From assembly GCF_964019625.1 (NCBI RefSeq), contig NZ_OZ026458.1, positions 744,001-808,000 on the forward strand: 64,000 nt of DNA. Direction: 5' to 3'. Both the position numbers and the translations under genes were made by a program. The stretch comes from Spiroplasma endosymbiont of Diplazon laetatorius. Its GTDB lineage: Bacteria > Bacillota_I > Bacilli_A > Mycoplasmatales > Mycoplasmataceae. Below the pieces are notes generated by a model. The model was not told the origin of the DNA, ran no database searches, and worked only from the letters and a program-made list of their open reading frames with translations. This document shows positions 30,678-41,645 of the stretch, piece by piece; positions within the stretch are counted from its first letter, which is position 1; each line of letters opens with the position of its first letter.

Positions 30678-31562
30678 ATGAAGAAGATGTTAACAGTTTG
30701 ACTTTCATTAGGACTAACTGTATCAGCAGGAGTTGGATCAACTCTTAAGAATGAAAGCAAAAATACTAATAAATACTCTAGGTATTTAACTTCAATGGAT
30801 GATTTTTTATATTTAAAAACAGATGTTGGTTTAGACATAAAAGAATTAGATGAAAAACATATAGAGAAAGCTTTAAGAGATTCTTTTAATAGTGATAAAT
30901 TAGGAAAAGAAGTTTTTGAAAATGTTGATTACGAAGTAATTAGTAGTGATAATGGTGAATTAACAGTTTTATTCAAAGATAAAAAGGGAATGAATTTGTT
31001 AAAAGAAAAAATAATATTAAAATTCAATATGGTTTTATTTAATTATGACAAGATTAAAGAATTTGTTTATGTAATGGATAACTATATAGTTACTAACCCA
31101 TTAATTTTGAATAAAAATAAATACTTACAAATAGAAATTGAAGATCTATTGAAGTTCAAATTCAAAAATCTATTCGATAGATATGCGGCATCAGTTTTAT
31201 ATTTAGATAACATTAAAGAGTTTTGAGAGTTTGTTGATTTAGAAGATATTTCAAATCAAAAAAATGAAACTATAAAAGCTAAATTCTTGAATGATAGTAG
31301 ATTGAATTTCAAAATACTTAGAAGTTCAGAGTCATTCGGAAATGATGAATTTGATAAATATATAAATTTTTCTGTTAACGAAAATATATTCAAAAAAGAA
31401 ATTTTCAATTGAATAAAAAAATATGCTTTCTTTAATGGCGATTTAAAAGATTATAATAATTTATTTGAAATAGAGTTTAAAGATGAAAAGACAGTTACAA
31501 TTTCACTTTCAGATAAATTATTTACAAACTCAAAATTAATAACTTTAAATAAAATAAAATAA
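30678..31562 (+). CDS. Secreted or membrane-anchored protein without lipobox, unknown
   Basis: A 294-residue protein that starts MKKMLTVWLSLGLTVSAG, a Mollicutes-style signal peptide, but no Cys follows within the first 100 residues, so it is not a normal lipoprotein. The mature part is rich in Lys, Asp, Phe and Asn with no known domain. The start ATG at 30678 is preceded by GAGGGAT. It diverges from ftsY; a candidate promoter TTGTAT-16-TATACA lies near 30628-30655. It ends in a bidirectional terminator facing phoU. Confidence 0.75.
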
Positions 31563-31590
31563 AAAAAGAACTTTAAAGTTCTTTTTTTAT
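31562..31590. terminator. Bidirectional terminator between the secreted-protein gene and phoU
   Basis: Stem AAAAGAACTTTAAAGTTCTTTT flanked by A and T runs; it overlaps both stop codons. Confidence 0.85.
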
Positions 31591-32276
31591 TTATTTGGTT
31601 CTAAATTGTTAATTATAGTTTCTTGAAGTTCTTCAAACTTACCAGTTCTAATAAATTGTAATGTTTCTTCAATATTAATTAAACACTCCCCTGCTCTTTC
31701 AAGGTTTTTTAATTGTCTAACAATAGTGATAATTTTTTTAGACTCTGTTTGATTTTTAGCTTCAAAGTTTCTTGCAGCTAAAGTATTTGATAAATTTGAA
31801 AACTCGATACTTAATTGTTCTTCTGTTTTTAAAACTTTTTGATGTTGATCGTTGTCGTAGTTTTCAATCAATGATGAAACTATGTTTAACATTGTATTTA
31901 CTAAATCAAACATTTTTGAAATATATTCAATTTCAATTGGTTCTGGATTATATTTTAATGTAAATGCACAAATGTGTTTTGCAACGTCAGCAATTCTTTC
32001 AATTTCACGACTTATTAAAACTCCCCCAACAGCTAATCTTAAGTCTCCAGCAACCATTTGTTGCTTTGCAATTTTTCATAAAGCCATTTTAGTAAAACTA
32101 TTTTGTAGGTCGTTTATTTTTAAATCTCCATCAACTACTTCTTTAGCTAATTCTAAATTTTGTGATTTAAGAGATTCGAATGTATTTGCATATTGAGACT
32201 TTGTTGATTCAACTAATCTTATCAATTCACGTTTAATACTTTTGATATCATTATCTAATATTTTATTGTATGACAT
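31587..32276 (-). CDS. phoU: Phosphate transport regulator PhoU
   Basis: A 229-residue all-helical PhoU with two repeats, each with the E/DxxxD-type metal-binding turns (REIERIADVAKHI in the first, RQLKNLERAGECLINI in the second). It limits phosphate uptake by the Pst transporter. Read through one TGA(Trp). It lies 12 bases after pstB at the end of the pst operon. Confidence 0.95.
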
Positions 32277-32288
32277 TTCCGTTTCCCC

Positions 32289-33158
32289 CTATCCGAATCT
32301 TCCTGAAATGTAGTCTTCTGTTTTTTGATTTTTTGGATTTGTAAATATTTTCTTAGTTCTGTCGTGTTCGATTAATTCTCCTTGTAAGAAGAATGCAGTA
32401 TAGTCACTTACTCTTGTGGCTTGTGCCATTGAGTGAGTTACTATTACTATTGTATATTCGTTTTTAAGTTTTAAAATAAGTTCTTCAACTTTCAATGTTG
32501 CAATTGGATCTAATGCACTAGTTGGCTCATCCATTAACAAAATTTTTGGTCTCATAGCAATAGCTCTTGCTATACATAACCTTTGTTGTTGTCCTCCACT
32601 TAAACCTAGCGCTGAATCTCTTAAGTATTCTTTTACATCATCTCAAAGAGCTGCTTTTTTAAGTGAATCTTCAACTATTTGATTTAAAGCATTCTTATCA
32701 GTGATTCCTTGGTTTCTTGGACCGAATGCAACGTTGTCATAGATTGACATAGGGAATGGATTCGCTTTTTGGAAAACCATTCCTACTTCTGTTCTTAATT
32801 TAACAACATCAGTTCCTTTTTCGTAAACATCTTTACCGTGTACTTTTATTGCTCCATCGATTGCAATATTATCAACTAGATCATTCATTCTGTTGATTGA
32901 TCTTAATAAAGTTGATTTACCACAACCAGAAGGACCAATAAATGCAGTAACTGTATTTTCTTTAACATTCATGTTTATATCAAACAATGCTTGTTTAGAA
33001 CCACCGTTATAATAGAAATTAAAATCTTCAACTTCTATTACATTAGGTCTTTGTTTTAAAGGTAATTTTTTAGGTTTTTGAAATATCTTTTCTTCAGTTA
33101 GAAGCTCAAGCTCACCTGTAGTTGAAATTTCATTATCTATTGTTTTATCTATTCCCAT
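32289..33158 (-). CDS. pstB: Phosphate ABC transporter ATP-binding protein PstB
   Basis: A 289-residue ATPase for phosphate import. Walker [10 protein letters not shown], signature [14 protein letters not shown] and Walker [13 protein letters not shown] are present. A 40-residue N-terminal extension (Lys/Glu-rich) precedes the usual PstB start. The ATG at 33158 has AAGGAGGAC, within the four bases after the pstCA stop. Confidence 0.97.
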
Positions 33159-33161
33159 GTT

Positions 33162-35291
33162 CTAGTCCTCCTTTTCATTAACTTTTACTTTAATTTCTTG
33201 TTTTGTTTTGTTTTTTGCTTCAGTTTTAATTGTTTTTATAACATTATTTCGTGTTTTAGCATTTTTAAAATGTATTTTCATTTTCTTAAAGTTGAATATA
33301 GAAATTCATTTTTTGTAGATCGATATAGTATCCTTCTTAGTTTTTTTAGCAACTTTTTTAATATTTGTTCAAGCAAATAAACCAATTCAAGCCTTAAACT
33401 TAACTTTAAATGGTATTTTTTTATGTATTGGATTTAGTTTAACTCCAATGTATTTACTTAAGAAGTTTAATCCTAAAACAAGGAATATAGTTACTAGCGC
33501 TATTTGATAAGCTACCCCAAGTGTGTGTGGATTATTTCCTTCTGATGCCATCATATAGATTTGTGTAGTTAAAGTTGCTCCTGATGAGAAGAAACCTTCA
33601 CTTGGCATTCTAACAGATGTTCCCAGTGTTAGATAAACTGGAGCTGATTCTCCAATAATTCTAGCAACAGATAAAATAGTTCCAGTAACAAGACCTTTTG
33701 TGGCATTTGGTATAACAACTTTAAACAGAACTCCTGTTTTTGTCATACCCATTCCATAAGCAGCTTCTTTATATAAAGAAGGAACTGAAGTTATTGAATC
33801 TTCAAATGAGGTAATCATTGAAGGCATTATAACCATTGTCATTGTTAAACTTGCTGCAAAAACAGACATAGGAATACCCATAGCAACAACAAATAAACTT
33901 AGACCAAATACCCCAAATACAATACTTGGTGTTGATGCTAAAACATTAATTGCAAATCTTATTACTTTTGCAAACTTACTATCTTTATGTGCATATTCAG
34001 CTAAATATATAGCAACAGTTAAAGCTAAAGGTATTGCAAAAATTATAGTTGCCATAACAAGTAATATTGTTGTAAATATTAATGCAAAAATACCACTTCT
34101 TTGACCTTCAATTTCAACAAATGCTGTGGCATCAAATCCACCAATACCTTTTATTGTAACCGTTAATAAAATTCAACTTGTAAATCCAATTATTATTGCA
34201 GTTGAAGATATCATAAAGAAGTTTAAAATTGCACTTTCAACTTTTTTACCAAATCTTTTTTCAGTATATGTTTGAACTAAAATATTTAAATTATGACTAT
34301 CATATTCATAATCATTATTTCTAATTTTTAATTTTTTATGTTTTATGTTTTTTATTGATTTTGTTTTCTTTTTATTAATATTTCCTACAGCTATTATCAA
34401 TAAGTTAATAACTATAACAATAATAAATAGAACTAAACCAATAGCATATAAAGCCGATTCATGAGTAGTTCCATGATTTTCTAGCATCTCCAAACCAATT
34501 GTTCCTGCTAGAGTTCTAATTGAAGAGAAAATAAATCCAAAAAATCCATCATCTGTATTCAATCCTTTTGTAGAGTTACCAGCAATTAAAATAACTGCCA
34601 TAGTTTCTCCAATTATTCTTGCAACACCTGTAATTATTGCTGTAATAATTTTTGGCATAGCAGAAACTAGCACTACTCCAAAAGTAGTTTTTTCTTTTGT
34701 CATACCTAAACCTAAAGAAGCATATCTATGCCCTTCAGGAACGGCTTCAATAGCATTAATTGATAAAGTAATCATTGTTGGTAAAGCCATAAAAGCAAGA
34801 GTAAAACTTGCTGTCATCATATTACCACTTGACGGAGCTCCCATTGCAACAAATATTGGCCCTATTTGATCTAATGCAAATAAACCAAATACAACAGAAG
34901 GAATACCGGCTAACAATTGAATAACTGTAACAACGAATTTTTTTGTTTTGTTTTTTAGATATTCAGTTATAAATAAAGAACTAAATATTGTTAAAGGTAT
35001 TGCAAATAACAATGTTATAAACATCATCATTAGAGTTGATAATATTATTTTACCAAGCCCATAACTTGCAGTTTGACTTTCATCTTTTCCTGGAGATCAA
35101 TCTCCTGAGAATAAAAATTTGAAGAATGAAAATTCACTAAATAGAGGAACAGATTTATATAAAATGAATCCTACTAATATAGCTAAAATTAACAATACAA
35201 CAGTAGTAATAAAGATAATTGAAAACTTTGTGGTTAAATCCATTTTAGAAGCCTTTGCTTTAGGGAGGCTTTTTGCGTTAGTTTTAAGCAT
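33162..35291 (-). CDS. pstA: Fused phosphate permease PstC-PstA
   Basis: A 709-residue permease in which the two membrane subunits of the Pst transporter are one polypeptide. The first half (about 1-380) is PstC-like (GIPSVVFGLFAL, ARIIGETMAVIL), the second (about 413-635) PstA-like (TPSIVFGVFGLSLF, ARIIGESAPVYL); each carries its own EAA-type loop. A Lys-rich tail (635-709) follows. TGA(Trp) codons in both halves and the linker are in one frame. The start is ATG 35291, after GGAGGTG; it overlaps the pstS end. Similar fusions are known in some mycoplasmas annotated simply as PstA. Confidence 0.93.
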
Positions 35292-36492
35292 AAGCACCTC
35301 CATCAAGACTTTGATAATTCATGTCTTTTACAAGACCTTCACTTTCAAAGACTTCATTAGATTTATCACTATTCATAAAATCAAATAATTTCATTAATTC
35401 TTCAATTTTTTTAGTATGAGTATTAAAAATTGCTATAAAAGGTCTTTTGAAGGTATAATCAGTTTTAATAAAATCCTCAGTTTCTATTTCCATTTTTTCC
35501 CATTCATGAGTTTCATCTTTTCATTCTTGAGGTTTATTACCTTTACCAATAGGCAATTTATATTCATCTATTCCAGCTAATTTTATAGGTCCATCATCAT
35601 TTAATTGAGTTAAAAATGCATTAGATACATAACCAAGACTTGGAGCTCTTTGCATATTTTCTATCATTGAACCATTTGAGTTAACAACATTAGAAGATGA
35701 CATATCTTTTACACCAGTTAGGTCACTAAAAGCAGATCTTGTTCCTGATCCATCTTCTCTTGTGAATGTCACTAATTTAATTCCTGGTTGTTTATTAATC
35801 AATTGAGTGAAACCATTGTATATTTGTTGATCAAATTCACCTTCGCCATTATTATATGGAGATATTAAAACTGTAGCTATCTCTTTTCATTGTTTTTTAC
35901 CACTATAAATTTCAGCAAGTAATTTTTTACCATCTACTTTATTTTTATCTGAAGTTTTTATATTGAAATTAGCTATATCATTTAATGTTATTGATTTTTC
36001 ATCATTAACACCATATTTGACCGGTTCATCTCAATAAGCAGGAGCATTATAAATTATACCTATTGCATCTATTGCGAATTCTAAAGCAACATATGAATCT
36101 TTTCTTAGATTTTCACTGTGTGGTATTTCACCACTTGTATAAGCACATTTTTTTATACCATTATTTGGCTCTGTTTGTTTATCATTACACATATCCAAAA
36201 AAGTGTTACCTTTTGTTAAAGTACCACTATTAATGTCTTTAGAAATGAATCCAGCTGAATACATATCTTTTTCTACTCCTCCAACACCAGCTTGACTACC
36301 TGTTGAGTTGTAGATAAAGTCTTTACCTTCATCAGTATCATAATATTTTTTTGTAAGTTTTTGCATGAACGGGTTCACACTTGTACTGCCACCTAAAATT
36401 ATTGAGTTTTTAGGTACTGCAATACTTCATATTCATAGACCTAATATTGTTGATAAAAAAACCAATAATATTATGCTTATTTTCTTACTCAT
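35284..36492 (-). CDS. pstS: Phosphate-binding protein PstS, membrane-anchored
   Basis: A 402-residue substrate-binding protein that captures phosphate outside the membrane. Binding-site motifs are GGSTSVNPF (near residue 35) and TREDGSGTRSAF (near 235). Instead of a lipobox it has an uncleaved-looking N-terminal helix (SIILLVFLSTILGLWIWSIA), so it is tethered by a membrane segment. The ATG at 36492 follows TAGGAG, 20 bases past the smc stop. It heads pstS-pstCA-pstB-phoU. Confidence 0.93.
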
Positions 36493-36512
36493 AATTTTCT
36501 CCTAGCTAGATG

Positions 36513-39464
36513 CTAATTTGTGTTTGATAATTTTTTTGCTTCCACAAGTTTGATTTGAACAAGTTTGGTAATACCTTTTTGTTCCATTGTTGCACCAAAT
36601 AATGTATCACAATTTTCCATTGTTCCCATTCTGTGAGTAACAATCATAAATTGTGTACTTGTTGTAAATGTTTTAATGTATTTTGCAAAACGTTCAACGT
36701 TAGCAATATCTAGAGGTGCTTCAACCTCATCTAAAATTACTAATGGTATTGGTTTTACTTTTAGTATTGAGAATAACACCGAAAGAGCAACCATTGATTT
36801 TTCCCCACCACTTAATAGGTTAAGGTTTGCAATTTTTTTACCTGGAGGAGACATTTTTAAATCTATACCAGTATTTAAAATATCATCTGGATTTGTATAG
36901 ATTATTGATGCAGTTCCCCCACCAAATAATGTTGCAAATGTATCTGGTAATACAGCATTAACTTCTTTGATAATTTTTTTGAATTGAATTATCATTTGTT
37001 GATCCATGTCACCAATTGCATCTTTTAAGTTTTTGATTGATTCAATTACATCTTGTGTTTGCTCAACATATGTTTGATATCTAGCATTTTCTTCTTCATA
37101 TTCTTCAATTGAATCTAAGTTAACATTACCTAAAGAATTAATTTCTTTTCTTAGGTAATTAATTCTATCTCTAACTTCGTTTTCTGTTTCAGATAAATTA
37201 GTATTTAATTCTAAAGCAGCTTCAAATGTTAAGTTATAGTTTTGTGCTAATCTTGCTGTGGCATTTGATTGTTTTTCAAACATCAAAGTTCCATCAGAAT
37301 TCAAGTTAGAATACTTATCTTTTAATGATGACAACATTCCTCTGTCCTCATTTATAATTGAGTTCAAGTTGTTTTGTCTTTCATTAGATTTATCTTTAAG
37401 AGATCTAATAACATTGATTTGTTGTTGTACTTCATCTTTTTTAGTCTCTTGTTCAGATATTTCGGAAATGATTTTAATGATTTGCTCATCCACTGATTGG
37501 AATTCTTGCTCTCCACCATTTAATTCTTTTCCTGTTATAACTCTAAATTCTTCTTTAACTTCATTTGCTTCTTTTTCAATTAACTCTGAAGAGTGTCTTG
37601 AAGCTCCAATTGCAGTTTGAATTTCTGCAAGTTCTTCACGTAAAACTTCAATTTGATCACTTAATGTTTTAACTTGTTTAGAAATTGTACCTTCTTTATC
37701 ATCAAGTTCTTTTTTTCTGTTTTCAAGTTCTTGAATTTGATTTGAATCATTCAATAAAACACTTTTGTTTTTTCTACTTCCCCCAACAATAGCTCCATGT
37801 GGCAATATCCTTTGACCATCTAAAGTTACTATGTGGAATTTTTGATTAGTTAATTTTGAAAGCTCTAAAGCATTGTCATAATTTTCAACTACTAAGTAGT
37901 TTGAAAGTAAGTAATCTAGAACTATTTGATATTTTTTCTCTATTTTTACAAGTTCATTTCCAAAACCAATAAATCCATTTGCTTTTTGAATAATGAATCT
38001 TGTTTCGTTATTTATAAAACTTGGTTTTAAGTTATCTAATGGTAAGAATGTTGCATAACCAGCTTTGTTGTTTTTTAAGAATTCAATTGCTAATTTAACA
38101 TCAGCTGCTGATTTAACAACTATGTTTTGTAATCCGTTTTGAATTACAGTTGATATTGCAACTTCATATTCTTTATCTACATTAATAAGTTCTTGAACTG
38201 TTCCAAGTATTCCAGATAATGTATTTTTGTTTTCTAAGATGTTTTTAACACCTTCAAACAAGTTATCTAAAGAGTTTTTTCTTGATAATAAAGTTTCCAA
38301 ACTTGATTCTGTTTTAGCTAATTGTTTTCTTATACCATCTAATTCTTGGTTTAATTTAAAACGTTCACCACTAGCTAAATCAAGTTTTTCTCTTTTTTCA
38401 ACTTTATCTCCAAGCAATTTAGCAAGTTTTTGTTCTTCAGCTTCTAATCTAATTTCAAGTTCTTTTGATTTGTTTTTTAAATCAGATGATTTAAATTCTT
38501 TATCATCAATATCCACTTTGCTTTTCTTAGATTCTAAAGTAATTCTAGAAACTTTTAATTCACTTATTCTTTCAACTATTTTAGTAAAGTCTTTATTTAA
38601 CTTAGATAGTTCTTTTTCACTATTATAGTTTGATTGTGAAATGTCATTAAATTCTTCACTCTTCTTACTTATTTCTTTTTCTAAAGAACTAATTTGAATT
38701 TTCAATTCAGTTTTTTGTTCATTTAACTCAATAATCTTTTGTTTATAAAGTTTAATGTCATTAACAAGAACTGAAACTTCAATGTTTTTTAGTTCATCAA
38801 ATAATTCTTTATAAGAAGCAGCCTTTTTAGACTGTCTTTTTAAAGTTGGTAATTTTCTTTCAATTTCATTTATTATGTCGTTTAATCTGTCTAGATTTTC
38901 TTGAGATCTTACAAGTTTTCTAATTGCTTCTTCTTTTCTTTTTTTATAACGAGCAACCCCAGCTGCTTCATCAAAAAGTCTTCTTCTATCTTCTGGTTTT
39001 GATTCAACAAAGTTACTAATTGAACCCTGAGAAATAATAGCTAAACTTGATTTAGTTAAACCAGTTTCTAAAGCAACATCTTGGATATCTTTAAGACGCA
39101 CTCTACTTCCGTTGATAAAATATTCAGATTCTTTAGTTAATCTAAAGAATTTTCTTGTAATTGATACTTCATTATAATCTAATGAGCTAAAAGCTCTATT
39201 GCTATTGTCGAATACAAGGGTAACTTCTGCCATATTCAATGGTTTCTTTTCACTACTTCCAGAAAACACAATGTCATCCATTGAGTCTCCACGCAGTGAT
39301 TTATATGATTGTTCTCCAAGAGCTCACATGATAGCGTCATTTATATTAGACTTACCACTACCATTTGGACCTACGATCCCAGTCATTGAAAAATCAAAAT
39401 TTAAAGTTGTTGGTTCAGCAAATGACTTGAACCCATACGCTTCAATTTTTTTTAAGAATATCAT
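36513..39464 (-). CDS. smc: Chromosome segregation SMC ATPase
   Basis: A 983-residue SMC, shorter than most (about 1190) because of shorter coiled-coil arms, as usual in Mollicutes. Walker A GPNGSGKSN is near residue 32, the hinge near 420-530, the ABC signature LLSGGEKSMVAL near 880 and Walker B VILDEVEAPLD near 905. It loads on and organises the chromosome. The ATG at 39464 follows GAGGTA. It has its own promoter and probably shares a transcript with the pst operon, since only 20 bases and no hairpin separate them. Confidence 0.97.
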
Positions 39465-39514
39465 TGTTTTTTTACCTCGTGTAATCGTATATAGCCGTCC
39501 TATATAACAAAATC

Positions 39515-39543
39515 ATTATATAGATTTTAGCTCGTTTGTACAA
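39515..39543 (-). promoter_or_regulatory. smc promoter
   Basis: TTGTAC (39538-39543) and TATAAT (39515-39520) on the minus strand with a 17-base spacer, about 50 bases upstream of the smc ATG and just past the rnc terminator. Confidence 0.65.
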
Positions 39544-39562
39544 TTTTTTGTCAATATTAAAA

Positions 39563-39594
39563 ATGAAAAAAACCCTTTATTGATAGGGTTTTGA
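39563..39594 (-). terminator. Terminator of plsX-rnc
   Basis: Stem AAAACCCT/AGGGTTTT followed on the minus strand by T-rich DNA, a few bases past the rnc stop. Confidence 0.85.
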
Positions 39595-39599
39595 TGCTT

Positions 39600-40292
39600 T
39601 TATTTATTTTTTTTAATTTTAGATAAAGCGCTCTTTGCAGCCTCTTGTTCAGCTTGTTTTTTATTACTTCCCTCACCTGTTCCAAACACCATTCCATCTA
39701 GAACTGCATTCATTGTAAATAAAGTTGTATTATTATCAAACTTTTTGCAAGAAACTAGAACATATTTAAGTTCGCTTCTCATCTCTAATTGTATTAATTC
39801 TTGTAACTCAGATTTATAATCATGAGATTTATCAAGAAATTGGTTTATTACATAGTCACTGAATATTGTTTTTTGAAGTCATTTATTTAAAACCTCTTCT
39901 TCTTGATCTAAAAAGATAGCTGCTGTAATTGATTCAAAAACATCAGATAATATTGAGTCTTTTTCATAACCTTTTGACTCAAGTTCCCCTACTCCAAGTC
40001 TTATAAATTTTCCTAAACCTATTTTTCTTGAAATCTCTGCTAATGTTGATTGTTTTACTATTGAACTTCTATATTTTGTAAGCAAACCCTCATTTGATTT
40101 AGGGAATAACTTATATAAATATTCACTAACTTTCATTTGTAAGACGGCATCTCCTAAAAACTCAAGTCTTTGGTAGTTTTTAGCTAATCTATTTTCATTT
40201 GAAAAAGAGTTGTGTGTTAAAGCTTCATAGTAGTGATTTTTATCATTAATTTTTATTGAAAATTCTTTGAATATAAAATCTTTTATATCCAT
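39600..40292 (-). CDS. rnc: Ribonuclease III
   Basis: A 230-residue double-strand-specific endoribonuclease for rRNA processing and mRNA decay. The catalytic signature is RLEFLGDAVL (about 42-51), with a second acidic patch SDVFESITAAIFLD. A double-stranded-RNA-binding domain follows in the C-terminal 70 residues (KYVLVSCKKF, ending GTGEGSNKKQAEQEAAKSAL). Read through one TGA(Trp). Overlaps the plsX stop by one base (TAATG). Confidence 0.96.
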
Positions 40293-41296
40293 TATTCAGC
40301 TAAGGCCTTTTTAACTTTATTAACTACATCATTTTTAATTGCATTGTAAGTCATTTTTAAAGTTGCATAGAAAGCTATTTTATCACTTGATCCATGTGAT
40401 TTGAAAGCAATACTATTTGCACCCAAAAGAATTGCTCCTGCGTGATTTTTGTAATCGAATTTCGCAGCAACTTCTTTAAATGCTTTTTTCAATCTTAATG
40501 CAGCCAATTTTCTAAATAGTGTTTTTGTAATTGATGATTTGATTTCGTTAAGTAATGCTTTACCAATACCTTCAACAGCTTTTAAAGCTATATTTCCAGT
40601 GTATCCATCAGTTACAATTATATCCACTATACCATTTGCTAAATATCTTGATTCAATATTTCCAACAAAATTAACATCTTTGTTCTCTTCTAATAATTTA
40701 TAAGCTTCTTTATGAAGTTCTAAACCTTTTGTTTTTTCTTCACCAATATTTAATAATGCAACTTCAGGGTTTTCAATACCATTAACAGCTTTTGAATAAG
40801 CTGTTGCCATAATTGCAAAATTAACTAAATCTTCTGGGTCACATTCTAGGTTTGCTCCAACATCAAGTAAAAGAGTAATTTTTCCCTTTACATTAGTTGG
40901 AATAACTGGCATAAATCCAGGTCTTTCGATACCATCTATTTTTTTAATTATGAAATGACAACCAGCAATAAATGGAGCAGTGGCTCCTCCAGTAGTTATA
41001 CCGTCAGCCTTTCCATCTCTTACCAATTCAAGTGCTCTAACCATACTTGAATCTTTTTTTCTTCTAATATCCATAATACCATCAATCATTTCAATAACTT
41101 CAGTTGTGTTTACTATTTCAACTTGATCAGGATTGTGTTTTCTAGATGAAAGTTCTTTTTTTAAAACTTCCCCATCTCCAACAAAGATTATTTTTAAATC
41201 TTTTTGCTCACCTAATAGTTTAATAGCAGCATCTACTGCTGGAATTAAACCATTATCCGAACCCATAACGTCAAACGCTATTACTTTATATTCCAT
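40292..41296 (-). CDS. plsX: Phosphate acyltransferase PlsX
   Basis: A 334-residue enzyme that makes acyl-phosphate from acyl-ACP, feeding PlsY in phospholipid synthesis. Motifs: FDVMGSDNG at the N-terminus, ITTGGATAPF, LLLDVGAN, and KSHGSSD near the end. It starts at ATG 41296 after ACAGGAGA. In the window it pairs functionally with FakA (fatty-acid phosphorylation), another source of acyl-phosphate. Confidence 0.95.
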   Translation of the reverse strand: MEYKVIAFDVMGSDNGLIPAVDAAIKLLGEQKDLKIIFVGDGEVLKKELSSRKHNPDQVEIVNTTEVIEMIDGIMDIRRKKDSSMVRALELVRDGKADGITTGGATAPFIAGCHFIIKKIDGIERPGFMPVIPTNVKGKITLLLDVGANLECDPEDLVNFAIMATAYSKAVNGIENPEVALLNIGEEKTKGLELHKEAYKLLEENKDVNFVGNIESRYLANGIVDIIVTDGYTGNIALKAVEGIGKALLNEIKSSITKTLFRKLAALRLKKAFKEVAAKFDYKNHAGAILLGANSIAFKSHGSSDKIAFYATLKMTYNAIKNDVVNKVKKALAE

Positions 41297-41319
41297 AGTT
41301 TATCTCCTGTCCAATAGTG

Positions 41320-41348
41320 ATTATATAGGCAATTGCTAGTTAAAGCAA
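41320..41348 (-). promoter_or_regulatory. plsX-rnc promoter
   Basis: TTGCTT (41343-41348) and TATAAT (41320-41325) on the minus strand with a 17-base spacer. The -35 sits in the T run of the preceding terminator. Confidence 0.65.
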
Positions 41349-41378
41349 AAAAAATAAAACATTTTTATGTTTTATTTT
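41345..41378 (-). terminator. Terminator of the Cys-rich gene
   Basis: Stem AATAAAACAT/ATGTTTTATT (41353-41376) followed by a T run on the minus strand; the stop codon of the Cys-rich gene is inside the stem. Confidence 0.85.
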
Positions 41379-41590
41379 TTATATTTAGCTTTGTTTTCTT
41401 GTTGTCTTGCGCTTCCTTTATCACAACAAGGACATTGTTTTGATAAACAAACTTGACAACCTATACATTTTAAACAGCTTTGGCATCCATGGAATGAACC
41501 ACTACATACTCTACAAGTGTAACAGTTATGTGCTCCTCCAGGACAACAAACATCTCCAGATGCTTGATTATTTTGTTTTGGTAATGGCAT
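41372..41590 (-). CDS. Cysteine-rich mini-protein with chained CxxC motifs
   Basis: A 72-residue protein with 13 Cys. They lie at 15-16, 23, 26, 29, 36, 39, 42, 45, 48, 53, 55 and 56, giving CxxCxxC and then CxxCxxCxxCxxC with period three. There is no signal peptide and no TGA codon; the tail is basic (KAKYKK). The spacing suggests binding of metal ions or clusters, like a metallothionein or a very small zinc-ribbon protein. The gene has a strong ribosome site (GGGGG), its own promoter and terminator, so it is a real single-gene unit. No family is recognised. Confidence 0.85.
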   Translation of the reverse strand: MPLPKQNNQASGDVCCPGGAHNCYTCRVCSGSFHGCQSCLKCIGCQVCLSKQCPCCDKGSARQQENKAKYKK

Positions 41591-41616
41591 ACTTATACCC
41601 CCTTATGTATAAAAAT

Positions 41617-41645
41617 ATTATACCCAATTACTAGCTCACTAGCAA
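41617..41645 (-). promoter_or_regulatory. Promoter of the Cys-rich gene
   Basis: TTGCTA (41640-41645) and TATAAT (41617-41622), spacer 17, on the minus strand. The -35 lies inside the last codons of the upstream permease gene. Confidence 0.65.
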
